Shown here: in pieces, positions 27,547 through 36,441 of the stretch
Layout of the letters: every line of letters starts with the position of its first letter
How positions within the stretch are numbered: position 1 is the stretch's first letter
Source: Candida dubliniensis CD36
Lineage: Eukaryota > Ascomycota > Pichiomycetes > Serinales > Debaryomycetaceae
Reading direction: 5' to 3'
Length of the DNA: 64,000 bases
NCBI RefSeq assembly: GCF_000026945.1
Contig: NC_012862.1
Location: forward strand, 798,501-862,500
Notes under the pieces: model-generated
The model's input: the letters and a program-made list of their open reading frames with translations, nothing else
Databases searched by the model: none
What the model was told of the DNA's origin: nothing
Program-made: the position numbers and the translations under genes

Positions 27547-28485
27547 ATGTCCCTTGTTGCAATAAAAAACGGTATATCGAAACTTGTACTGAAAAAAGAT
27601 GCCTCCGATGCTGAACTTGAAAGAGTGGAAAGATTAATAGATAGCAATCAAATTCCGTATGGATCAACCGACAGTAACGATGAAAGAGCTCAACAAATTG
27701 CCAGAGAAGAAGCTATCATTCAAGCTGCTGCATCGATATCAGCAGCATCATCTAGCGAAAACAAGGAAGGTGAAGGAGTCGACAGCATTACTGCATTTTT
27801 CAATACTTTTGACCCAAGGGTTATGTCAGATATCATTATTGGGTTGTCTGATGGATTGACTGTCCCATTTGCATTAACGGCTGGTTTATCATCATTAGGT
27901 GATTCCAAATTGGTTATTACTGGTGGTATGGCTGAATTGGTATCAGGGGCCATTTCCATGGGATTAGGTGGTTATTTAGCAGCAAAGTCAGAATCCGAAT
28001 ATTACTTTAGTCAAGTTAAAAAGGAAAAATTGGAATTCTTCAAGAAACCAGAGGCAATTAACCAAGATGCCGCAGAGATTATGTTTGAATTGGGGGCCAG
28101 TGAACAAACTATAATATCATTTTTAAAAGATTTGGATGCAAAACCAAAAAATTTAATAGATTTTGTCATCAGATACGGTAAGGGTTTGGAAGAACCAGCA
28201 GCAGGTAGAGAATTAACATCAGCTCTTACAATTGGTGCCTCATATTTCCTTGGTGGGTTTGTGCCATTATTGCCATATTTTTTCACTAAAGAAGTAGGTA
28301 CTGGTTTAATAATAAGCGTGGTGGCAATGTTGGTGGTGCTTATGTTATTTGGTTATTTCAAATGTAGTATTTCCATGGGTGAAGGTTGTCCAAATCATAA
28401 AAAATTTGCTGCTGGTTTTGAAATGGTTGTTGTTGGATCAATAGCAGCAGGTGCCGCTTGGGGATTAGTGTTCTTGATAGAGTAA
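27547..28485 (+). CDS. CCC1: Vacuolar iron/manganese transporter Ccc1
   Basis: This 312-aa protein belongs to the VIT/CCC1 family, which loads cytosolic Fe2+ and Mn2+ into the vacuole and so protects against iron overload. A soluble N-terminus of about 85 residues precedes the first span, DPRVMSDIIIGLSDGLTVPFALTAGLSS, which carries the family's conserved Asp and Gly residues. The second span region reads ELVSGAISMGLGGYLAAKSESE. The Glu-rich cytosolic domain (about 160-225) includes PEAINQDAAEIMFELGAS, and three more spans follow. Length and layout match Ccc1. Confidence 0.94.
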   Translation: MSLVAIKNGISKLVLKKDASDAELERVERLIDSNQIPYGSTDSNDERAQQIAREEAIIQAAASISAASSSENKEGEGVDSITAFFNTFDPRVMSDIIIGLSDGLTVPFALTAGLSSLGDSKLVITGGMAELVSGAISMGLGGYLAAKSESEYYFSQVKKEKLEFFKKPEAINQDAAEIMFELGASEQTIISFLKDLDAKPKNLIDFVIRYGKGLEEPAAGRELTSALTIGASYFLGGFVPLLPYFFTKEVGTGLIISVVAMLVVLMLFGYFKCSISMGEGCPNHKKFAAGFEMVVVGSIAAGAAWGLVFLIE

Positions 28486-29602
28486 GAAGGAAAAAGTGTG
28501 TCTATATGAATCATTGTGATGGCAAGCAATAACAAGAAAATCCAAAACAACATCATTTGAAATGGCTATTAGTTTATTTCACAAAACTTTGACTTCAAGA
28601 TCTTTTTTTTTTTTTTCAAGTCTAACTTTCACTAGATTTGCCAGTGTAACTTTTAATTGCGGTAGACCAACTATCCTACGTTAGCAACAACTGTAAAGGA
28701 ATGTCTACTGCAAATATTTTTGGCGTTAAATTGAAAATGTGCTATGGTTTGAATGTTCTAATTTCAAGCCACAACTTTTCCAAATCAACACTGTATCTGA
28801 TAGTCGTGGAGATGATGATTGTTGTTTCAGCAATTTTTTTTTTTTTTTGTTTTGCTTACATACACAATACGACTTGATGTAATAACAAGATAATGTTACC
28901 AAACAATACATGTGATTTTTTCTTTTTTTTTTAACTAGAACTGAACTTGATAGTTTGGATGGATAGCAGTTTCTGAAATATCCAGCTTACGCTGTAGATC
29001 TTGTCCGTTTGCACTCCCTCCTTTTCTACATGGGATTGTGCTGATTTGTCCATTTGTGTGATGGCAATTCGTGTTAAAAAGCTGTCAACGATTTACGTAT
29101 TAACTTCGCAGTAAGATTCTTACAGATCTTGAATCAGACAAAAAAAAGAGAGATTATATTATGAACTATTCGCCACAATCTGAAAACAATAAGATGCTGT
29201 AAAACTACAAAAAAAAAAAAGGGGGGGTTGGAACGAATCCATGAAAGAGCATTTCACTCTGATAAAAATATACTTTTTTGGTAATCTATCAGTTGTAAAT
29301 TTGCTTTTCAGTTGTGAGGAATTATAGAAATGACTATACGGTGATATTATTCTTATAATTGCTTGGAAGGAAGTCGCATTCTTTTCTCCGTCTTTTCCTC
29401 CTCTCACTTCCTCTCCACACACACACACACACCCTGTGTGGTGCCTTGCGGCCCTTTTCTGAAAATATTATAAAATAAAAACAAATTCTAGGGAGTGAAA
29501 AATATATATAAATACACCATATCTGAAGTTTGCTTGATATTCTCATTATTACTTTTTTTTTTTTTCTAACATCTAGTTATTTATAATAACCCCTTACAGA
29601 AG
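28486..29602 (+). promoter_or_regulatory. Intergenic region upstream of GTT copy B
   Basis: This is 1.1 kb of unique DNA ending at the inner edge of the right arm. It has T-runs near 28604-28618 and 28834-28848, an A-run next to a G7 run (29209-29227), a CA repeat followed by its complement (29416-29440, able to form a small hairpin) and a TATA-like AATATATATAAATA at about 29500-29513. No TTACTAA site was found, unlike upstream of GTT copy A. Confidence 0.4.
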
Positions 29603-29616
29603 ATAATTTCCAAAAG

Positions 29617-30440
29617 ATGTCTGACACCAAAATCATTGTTCATTGGTATGTATATGAGTCGTTTGGCAACAGCAAACTAAATATTAGTGTTTCCCCCAAC
29701 TAACGCTTAATCACATAAGGCTTAACTATTCCCGTTCACAAAGAGTACTTTGGTTATTAGAAGAGTTGAATATCCCATTCGAACTAAAAGTTTATTTGAG
29801 AAACAAACAATTCAGAGCACCCAAGGAATTGGAGAATGTTCACCCGTTGGGGAAATCACCTGTAATTGAAGTTGTTGACACCAAGACCGGTGAATCAGAA
29901 GTCATTGCTGAAACTGGCCATATTTTCAATTACATCTTATCAAACTATGACACTACCAATATCTTAACTCCCACCGATCGTAAACTTCAAAATCAAGTTA
30001 ATTACTTTTTACACTATGCCGAAGGAACATTACAACCCAATTTGGTTGCTTTATTAGTTCATGGATTTGCTAAACAACAAGCACCATTTGGAACCAAATT
30101 TTTGATGGGATTGTTAGTTAACGGAATTGATAGTATGTTTTATATTCCTGAATTGAAAAAGAATTTGAATTATTTAGAAGACATCATACACAAGCAACAC
30201 GAAAAAGGCAGCAAGTACTTTGTTGGCGATAAACTTTCTGGAGCTGATATTATTTTGGAATTCCCTGTGATTACCAACATCTTCCAAAACAAACGTGGGG
30301 CTCAACAATTTGGTGCTGGAGATGTCGAGAAAACGTATCCACATTTGAACCAATGGGCAGAAGACATGCAAAGAGAACCCAAATACATCAAGGCTCAAGA
30401 ATTGGTTGCCAAACACGAAACTGTCAAGCCCAACATCTAA
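29617..30440 (+). CDS. Glutathione S-transferase GTT, copy B, spliced
   Basis: Exon 1 is 29617-29645 and exon 2 is 29720-30440, with a 74-nt intron (29646-29719) identical in sequence to that of copy A. The product is 249 aa. Copy B has Pro (CCG) in VHPLGKSP, the usual residue in the glutathione-binding loop region, where copy A has CTG. Within the diverged block (29971-30176) it differs from copy A at 14 of about 68 residues; this block covers the linker and first helices of the C-terminal domain, which in GSTs help form the electrophile pocket. The last 88 residues are identical to copy A. The promoter is unrelated to that of copy A beyond 14 bp upstream. Confidence 0.92.
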
Positions 30441-30495
30441 TAAACTGGCTGTTTCTCCTATATATATATTGGACTTCTATGTACAAATAAACAAC

Positions 30496-31347
30496 TTAAC
30501 GACCAATATTTAACAACAATGAGTTTTTAGATCCATCACTGTCGCCGCCACCAGCACCGCCGTTAGGCAAATAGGTGATGTTTGGCGAGTTTGCCAACGT
30601 CGATGCAATATCCTTCGATGCTTCCAATCTTCTGATCATCAATAACCCGTCCCCGGCTTTGGCCAATGCCTTGGAAACAACGTCTGCCGACTCTGCTTCC
30701 CCTTCAGCTCTGATAATCGCAGCCTTCTTCTCCTGTTCTGCTCTCTCCACAAGGAACTTCGATCTTTCTGCATCTTGTTGTGCAATCTGTTTCTTTTCCA
30801 CAGCCTTGGTGAACTCTCTGCCAAATGTCATATGCGTGATCGACACATCTTCCAACTCTATATTGAACTCCGCAGCTCTTCTCGACAACTCTTGTCTTAT
30901 TCTCGCAGACACAACCTCTCTCTGGGTGATCAACTCGGCAGCATCAAATTGGGCCACAATCGACTTTAATATTTCATTACCAATAGCAGGCAACACTCTT
31001 TCTCCGTAATCCAACCCCAAAGTTTGGTAAATGGTGGGCAACTTTCTTACTTCAGGTCTACTCAACACCCTCAATGTCAATGAAACATTCTGTAAATCCT
31101 TTGACCCCGTGGTGGTGGTAATCACTCGTGGTTCAACTCTAACATCAAATATCACCGCCTTTTGTAACCACGGCACCAAAAAGTGGGTACCTTCACCAAC
31201 CACCCCCTGTTTGACCCCCTTTAAACGATCAAATATAACCGCACGCTTACCCCCAGGAACATCATACAAGGCCGATTGCGCCAATGCAATGGTGATACCG
31301 GCCGGCAATGCTATCTTGGAAACAAAATCTGCAATTCGTTGTGACAT
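30496..31347 (-). CDS. PHB1: Prohibitin-1, copy B
   Basis: This gene encodes the same 283-aa prohibitin as 7864-8715. The only coding difference seen is the silent AAG at codon 128 (position 30964). The shared upstream DNA extends about 150 bp from the ATG and includes the T-run, so a core promoter is probably shared, but regulatory DNA farther upstream (beyond 31497) is unique. Two unlinked-looking but nearly identical copies of a gene that is usually single suggest that both are expressed or that conversion keeps them alike. It is convergent with GTT copy B. Confidence 0.95.
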   Translation of the reverse strand: MSQRIADFVSKIALPAGITIALAQSALYDVPGGKRAVIFDRLKGVKQGVVGEGTHFLVPWLQKAVIFDVRVEPRVITTTTGSKDLQNVSLTLRVLSRPEVRKLPTIYQTLGLDYGERVLPAIGNEILKSIVAQFDAAELITQREVVSARIRQELSRRAAEFNIELEDVSITHMTFGREFTKAVEKKQIAQQDAERSKFLVERAEQEKKAAIIRAEGEAESADVVSKALAKAGDGLLMIRRLEASKDIASTLANSPNITYLPNGGAGGGDSDGSKNSLLLNIGR

Positions 31348-31497
31348 GGTGTATTAACTGTGTGGAGGAAAAGGTGAAACAGAAGAAGAAGTAAAAAAAA
31401 AAAAAAAAAGAAAGGAAGAAATCATTTGCTTGAATGAAGCAAGTAGTGGGAGCAAAAAATGATCATAATTGCACGACAATTGAGACACAAATCAATA

Positions 31498-31966
31498 GAA
31501 CAACCCTTAACTTGTGATAACTCAATAAAACAAAGCGGACTCTTTAGCATGCATGAATAGCTGCTTTCTGAATATAATTGTTGGCCAAATTTGATTGTAT
31601 ACATTAACTTGAGGAAATCATATGATTAAGTCTAGAAAGCTGCAATTATCATAAATTGTTTTGTCCAACCGCATAGTGGCTACAACAACATTCTGTTAAA
31701 CTCTTCTACTTTTAGTGCTCTACAAACTCTAATCATACACAACAAAGAGGTTTTTTTAAATGGTAAAGGGGGGGATTTAGTGAAATGGATAGTTTGTACA
31801 AAATGCAATGTATAGATGTACAGTCGTTGGGGTACTAAATTTGTGTAGTGAGACAACCAGGGAAAAACAAAAAAATAAAAAGGATAAAGATAAAGATAAA
31901 GATACAAATAATATAATCCGTTGTCTTTTTGTTATATTATTATCTTTCAGTCTATTTGTCTCAAAA
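31498..31966. promoter_or_regulatory. Intergenic region between PHB1 copy B and the small membrane protein gene
   Basis: This is 469 bp of unique DNA beginning at the outer edge of the right arm. On the minus strand, the segment 31695 down to about 31500 starts with TGTTGTAGCCAC, which resembles an LTR end, but no matching CAACA end or target duplication is visible. A G-run lies at about 31768-31774, and a (AAAGAT)n-like repeat at about 31880-31900 precedes the next gene. Confidence 0.3.
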
Positions 31967-32296
31967 ATGATAGCTAACTCAACCAATATATCTAATCGTA
32001 TGTTCAGATCACAAAGGATAATTATATTGAGTATCTTAGCTGCATTCCTTATGTTGCTTGGAATCACATCATTATCGGGTCATCATCAAGTTGTTGTTAA
32101 TTCAGTTAAATCTATGTCTAATAAAGCTAGCGATTCAATTTCGGATTTTTACAATAAAGTTGATCCATCATTACCAAGTGATGAGAAAGAATTAAAAGAA
32201 GAGGGAATAGCTGATGCAGAAAGATTGGCTGAGCTTGCAGATGAGAAACTGAAGGAAATTAAAGAGGAAGATAATACTAGAGCACAACAGAAATAA
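31967..32296 (+). CDS. Small single-pass membrane protein, function unknown
   Basis: From ATG 31967 the product is 109 aa: a short basic N-terminus (NRMFRSQR), one hydrophobic span (IIILSILAAFLMLLGITSL) and an acidic helical tail (EKELKEEGIADAERLAELADEKLKEIKEED). This is the layout of a type II membrane protein, similar in shape to the anchor region of Golgi glycosyltransferases but without a catalytic domain. An ATG at 31808 in the same frame would add 53 residues encoded by an AAAGAT repeat, which I regard as 5' UTR. It is convergent with ORC3, 80 bp away. I do not recognise a named orthologue. Confidence 0.6.
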   Translation: MIANSTNISNRMFRSQRIIILSILAAFLMLLGITSLSGHHQVVVNSVKSMSNKASDSISDFYNKVDPSLPSDEKELKEEGIADAERLAELADEKLKEIKEEDNTRAQQK

Positions 32297-32376
32297 GAGG
32301 GTAGATGAGCAGAATGGTGATTGTCTTTCGTTAATGAAATAAAGAGTAGGAGGCTCTGTACGTATATGTATTAAAC

Positions 32377-34488
32377 TTATATACCTTTCCATATCGCCTT
32401 TTCCAAAAAATCACCCTTTGGTTTTTGTTGTAGAATCCCCATAAGCATCAACTCGTGACAATTCTGTACAAACCACGCATAAGTTAATTTATCCCAATCC
32501 TCATTTGCTGGCAACTGTAATGATAGCTCTTTTTGACCTAAAGTAGACTTAAAAGCTTGATAAAAGTCGTATAAATTGATAGTTGTCGGTGCTTCCTTGT
32601 ACAACTTAAACAAATGGGTCAATGTTGGTGGTATCAATGGTTGTTCTACTTCATTTGTAATCAAAGGATTGGCCAAATATGTATCACAGTTATCTAAGCC
32701 ACGTTCTAGTGTAGCTCTTAGATTTGGTCGCAACAAGTTGATCATTAAATTTTCATAATTCTCTTCAAACAAAGGTGGTTTTGTGAATTTCTCTTGGATT
32801 GTTCCTCCATCCATTGAAAACACTTCATGAAATACCATATACTCCAAGGGTGTAGTTAAAATACTGTTATCAAAATAATTTTGAAGTTTCTCACTAATCC
32901 CTTTCAAGTCTGATAATTCACCTAAATCTTTTATAAGCTTAATTAAATGGTTGTCGGTGATTCCATCTAGTATCTCTGTACAATTGTCTGTCAATCCAAT
33001 GACTACCTTCCCAAGAACTGAATCTGGTAGTTTGGACAAGTTCTTCACCAGTTCGTACAAGTATTTTGAGTTTAGCAATTTGTGGTTGATTAATAATTTA
33101 TATAGCTCAAATTTCTGTTTCGGTTTATTGGGGTGTAACTGGTAAATAACGTTTATGGCATTCATAACAGCTAATTTAAATTTTCGGAAATTGACTCCTG
33201 CTTCATTGAATAGTTTTATTACTGATTCGTCATTATTTAACAAGTTTTTGACACTGTGATCGCCTTGGTGTAGTTTTAATTCAATATATTTTTTAAACGA
33301 AGATAGCTTTCGTAATCCATCTGCATACAATTTTTGAGGTTGCGGGTTCTCTTCTGCAATGAGAATAGACAAGGGCAGTCGATAAAAATAAATCATATAA
33401 CATAATTTTATCTCGGCAATCAATGCGTCGATGGAATTATTTGAGTTTTCAAACCGGTTCAAAATAATTGTACTTAATGTACTATTAATCAACAACGGGT
33501 TCTCTGGTGTCAATTCTGGTGTTAAGAATAAGTTGTTCAAAATGATATATCCCAAGCTTTTATTATCATTGCTTTTAAACTTGTAACCTTGAATCCCGAT
33601 CCTTAGTTCATTAGTCAAGTTGCCATTTATCCATGAGCTGACTGTTTCACAAGATAATCCCATAATGATTTTGAGAGGCCACTTGCCAACATATGACTGC
33701 AATATTTTAAGTAGTTGATTCAAAAGTTGATTGTTAATCAAATTGGTGTCTTCCAAAATCAAAACTAACCTCGAGTTGTTCAATCTTTCTTCATTGAACC
33801 AATCATCAATGGCATCAAGGTCATAGTTTAACCTGTACATTTCCTCAACTGGCTCACAAGTTTCATGAAACTGCTTAACAACTTCTCGCAAGGTTGCCTT
33901 TATATTGTATGTAAAATGCTTGGAATTAAGAGTAATTAATTTATAGTCATAGTCTGATTTTCTCTGAATGTATTGATAAAACTCCTGCAAGATTCTCAAG
34001 TTATTGGCTGTGTTTGTTGTCAACTGCACATAGCCAACAGCTAGTTGTTGTAAGTTTTCTAAATTTATAAATTGAATCAAATCTTTGAATAATTCATCGT
34101 TGGCATTGTTTAAAATTAACTGAATTTTGTCCAATTGATTTGCCCATACTTGGTTGTACAACTCAAATCTACGCAGCACATTTTCTCTAGACTCATTTCC
34201 ATCAAATAGACTTAAAAATGGCGTGGTATCGCTATGTGGTCGTTTTGTTTGACTAGTTACTTTGCAATAGACATTTTCAAATGATGATTCGGTGCTAGTT
34301 GTCTTGGGGGTTATGTAATAATGTGTTTTTAAATCATCGTCATTTTCCAATTGAGGTGTTTCAGACTCTGAATCTGAAGAATTAGAAAGCTCATCTTCAG
34401 GAGATGATCTTTTTCTCTGCATCATAGGAAGGTGTTGAATACTATTAGTTATCTGTATATCTTGTTTATTGATGTTTTGTTTTCTCAT
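32377..34488 (-). CDS. ORC3: Origin recognition complex subunit 3
   Basis: Orc3 is a subunit of the six-protein complex that binds replication origins and loads the MCM helicase. From ATG 34488 the protein is 703 aa; ATGs at 34425 and 34422 are alternatives giving about 682 aa. The N-terminal half contains HYYITP...PFLSLFDGNESRENVLRRFELYNQVW, matching the conserved start of yeast Orc3, followed by a degenerate AAA-like region without a Walker A motif, as expected. The extreme C-terminus has INLYDFYQAFKST and ELMLMGILQQKPKGDFLEKAIWKG, the winged-helix tail typical of Orc3. The N-terminus is Ser/acid-rich, with SSDSESE. The frame is open further upstream, but only through TTG codons. Confidence 0.9.
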   Translation of the reverse strand: MRKQNINKQDIQITNSIQHLPMMQRKRSSPEDELSNSSDSESETPQLENDDDLKTHYYITPKTTSTESSFENVYCKVTSQTKRPHSDTTPFLSLFDGNESRENVLRRFELYNQVWANQLDKIQLILNNANDELFKDLIQFINLENLQQLAVGYVQLTTNTANNLRILQEFYQYIQRKSDYDYKLITLNSKHFTYNIKATLREVVKQFHETCEPVEEMYRLNYDLDAIDDWFNEERLNNSRLVLILEDTNLINNQLLNQLLKILQSYVGKWPLKIIMGLSCETVSSWINGNLTNELRIGIQGYKFKSNDNKSLGYIILNNLFLTPELTPENPLLINSTLSTIILNRFENSNNSIDALIAEIKLCYMIYFYRLPLSILIAEENPQPQKLYADGLRKLSSFKKYIELKLHQGDHSVKNLLNNDESVIKLFNEAGVNFRKFKLAVMNAINVIYQLHPNKPKQKFELYKLLINHKLLNSKYLYELVKNLSKLPDSVLGKVVIGLTDNCTEILDGITDNHLIKLIKDLGELSDLKGISEKLQNYFDNSILTTPLEYMVFHEVFSMDGGTIQEKFTKPPLFEENYENLMINLLRPNLRATLERGLDNCDTYLANPLITNEVEQPLIPPTLTHLFKLYKEAPTTINLYDFYQAFKSTLGQKELSLQLPANEDWDKLTYAWFVQNCHELMLMGILQQKPKGDFLEKAIWKGI

Positions 34489-36441
34489 CCATTCATCTTG
34501 TTCTACACGACTTTGGTTAGGATTTTTTTTTTTTTCCTGTTGTGAACAGAGTCGTGTGTACCGGCTCAAGATTGATACGACTACTTACACAATGTCAATC
34601 CTTCTGTCAATAGACATCTTTCTTCACCTAGGATTGTGAATCAAATATTGGCATATACAGTCTTTGGCTTTTTGTAATTATAAGTTGACTTGCTAATTTA
34701 TACCACAGCCAAATGTGCTCGTCTGGAGCATCAGATAATAAACTAATAGGAACTTACTTTGGTCTTTTCTATTTGGGAAGTAAGATTGTTCTTTCTTCTT
34801 TGCCTAATAGCCCCTTAAGCGTAGATGTAAAAGAAGAAGAAGAAGAAGAAATCCAAAGGATACAAATGTATGTGATTTGCGATCACAACAACAACCAACA
34901 ACAACCAACAATCAGGCTATTCTCGAATAATAACAAATAAATAATAAAAATGGTTTGTAAGTGATCCTTTAAATTGCATGGTTTTATTTACTTTTTCTCA
35001 TTTTGCTAGTTTATGTACGAACAAAAGAGAAATGAAAGAAAAGAAAGACAATTAGGCAAGTGGCATCAAGCGGTATTTTGTTGTTTGAAAAGAGCTACCA
35101 CAACCACCAATAATTTGCAACAAAAGAACTTCAACAGTTAAATCTACCAAAAAGAACAAACAATAGTTTTTTGTTTTTAGAAAGAAAATCTCATTGTTTT
35201 ATGCTCTCTTTTTCTTGGTGTTTGTTCCTTTTGTTTTAATTTATTGTTAAGGGGGGGTGGTGTTGATAGAGGGAGCAATTATGGTAACGAAATAGAGGAT
35301 AGAAAATCGCAAAGAAAATTGTTGATTTCCAGGGATTCTTTAATTAAAGAATCACCAAATTATGTGCAAGCATAATGAATCGATTTCATTTACCAATTTT
35401 AGCAAACCCTTGAAATAAACTAGATAGAAAGTCAATGATATTGGTATTACTTTATTGATTTTACCAAAATAAAAGCAAGGTAGAGAACACAGGTGGCCTA
35501 GTGTATTTGGTTTTCCTATTTGGTATAATAATAATTTGATAGTCTAAATTTAATTTACTTTTAATTAAATTTAAAATTTCAATTTAAAATTACTCATTTC
35601 TCTTCTTTTGCTTCTTGCTAACATGTTGTTCTTCAGATTTGTCAAAATTGATATGATACTTCTAAACCACAATTGGACGCTTCTTCTATTAGTAGCAGTT
35701 GTTAGTAGAGGCGCAATTCTTCTTAGTGTCACTTTCACCTTGTTTGGTTTTCCTTTTTTTTAGCTTCCCCCCTAATTAAGTCCGCCTGTCTAGTTTTTCT
35801 TTCCCTCGCTTGCTGTGTTTCTGTGTGTGGGTGTATTTATATCATTGGTCCCGATGATGATTAACCCCCTTCCACCCCACGCTTCCATTTTGTTATCCCT
35901 TTAAGTTTTGATTTCACAGAAATTTAATAATATTCATTTTCTTTAATTTTTCAATTTTCTTTTTCTTTTTTTTTTTTGCTTTTTCTTTTTTTTTTTTTTT
36001 ATCTTCTTTCATTACTTTTCCTTTTTGCTTTCATTTCTTTTCAATATCAATTCATTTCCTTTTTGTTGTTTGTTGAATTAACGTTGGTTTTGTTGGCTCA
36101 TTTCCTTCTTTGATTAATCATTCCATTTTAATTGAAATAATCAAGCTATTTATTTTTTTGTTTTTTTTCCTTGGTTGCGGTTGAATTCTAATCATTACCA
36201 CATTGTTCGTTCAAGTTTGATCAATTCACTTAGTAGCAATTGAGAATAAGAAACGTCTTATAATCTCGATTGAACATTGATATTTAAATACAACTATTTT
36301 CCTCTCTATTTTTCATCTGTCCATGTCATATATTCTTGTTGATTCTAGATAAGGAAGAGAATATCCCCAGTCACACAACATACACACAACATAAACACAC
36401 TTAGTACAATTATTTATATTTTTTTTTTTTTCATATTTGCA
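34489..36441 (+). promoter_or_regulatory. Long intergenic region between ORC3 and the DGAT2 gene
   Basis: This is nearly 2 kb of divergent promoter DNA. Near ORC3 is a 75-codon ATG-started frame (34713-34940) with a polyglutamate stretch, which I do not consider a gene. A G7 run lies at 35250-35256. From about 35750 to 36180 the plus strand is strongly pyrimidine-rich with several T-runs; this probably forms the 5' UTR or a nucleosome-free promoter of the DGAT2 gene. The last 100 bp carry CACAACATAC repeats. Confidence 0.35.

Larger units (their letters stand above)
29603..31497. repeat. Right arm of the 1.9-kb inverted repeat (GTT + PHB1)
   Basis: This 1895-bp arm is the reverse complement of 7715-9608. 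The inner edge is 14 bp upstream of the GTT start; the outer edge is about 150 bp upstream of PHB1. Paired differences are at 29845 (C), 30964, 31488 and the A-run at about 31393-31409. The diverged block is 29971-30176. The two arms face each other across 20 kb, the arrangement that allows inversion by homologous recombination. Confidence 0.93.

Noticed and set aside
31498..31695. LTR-like segment (minus strand beginning TGTTGTAGCCAC) next to the right arm
   Set aside because: No matching CAACA end, target-site duplication, primer-binding site or second copy in the window could be found. Shared short words with about 5600-5620 are too brief to count.
34713..34940. 75-codon ATG frame in the ORC3-DGA1 intergenic region
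   Set aside because: Composition is dominated by polyglutamate and Asn/Gln runs from simple sequence, with no domain. It looks like promoter DNA.
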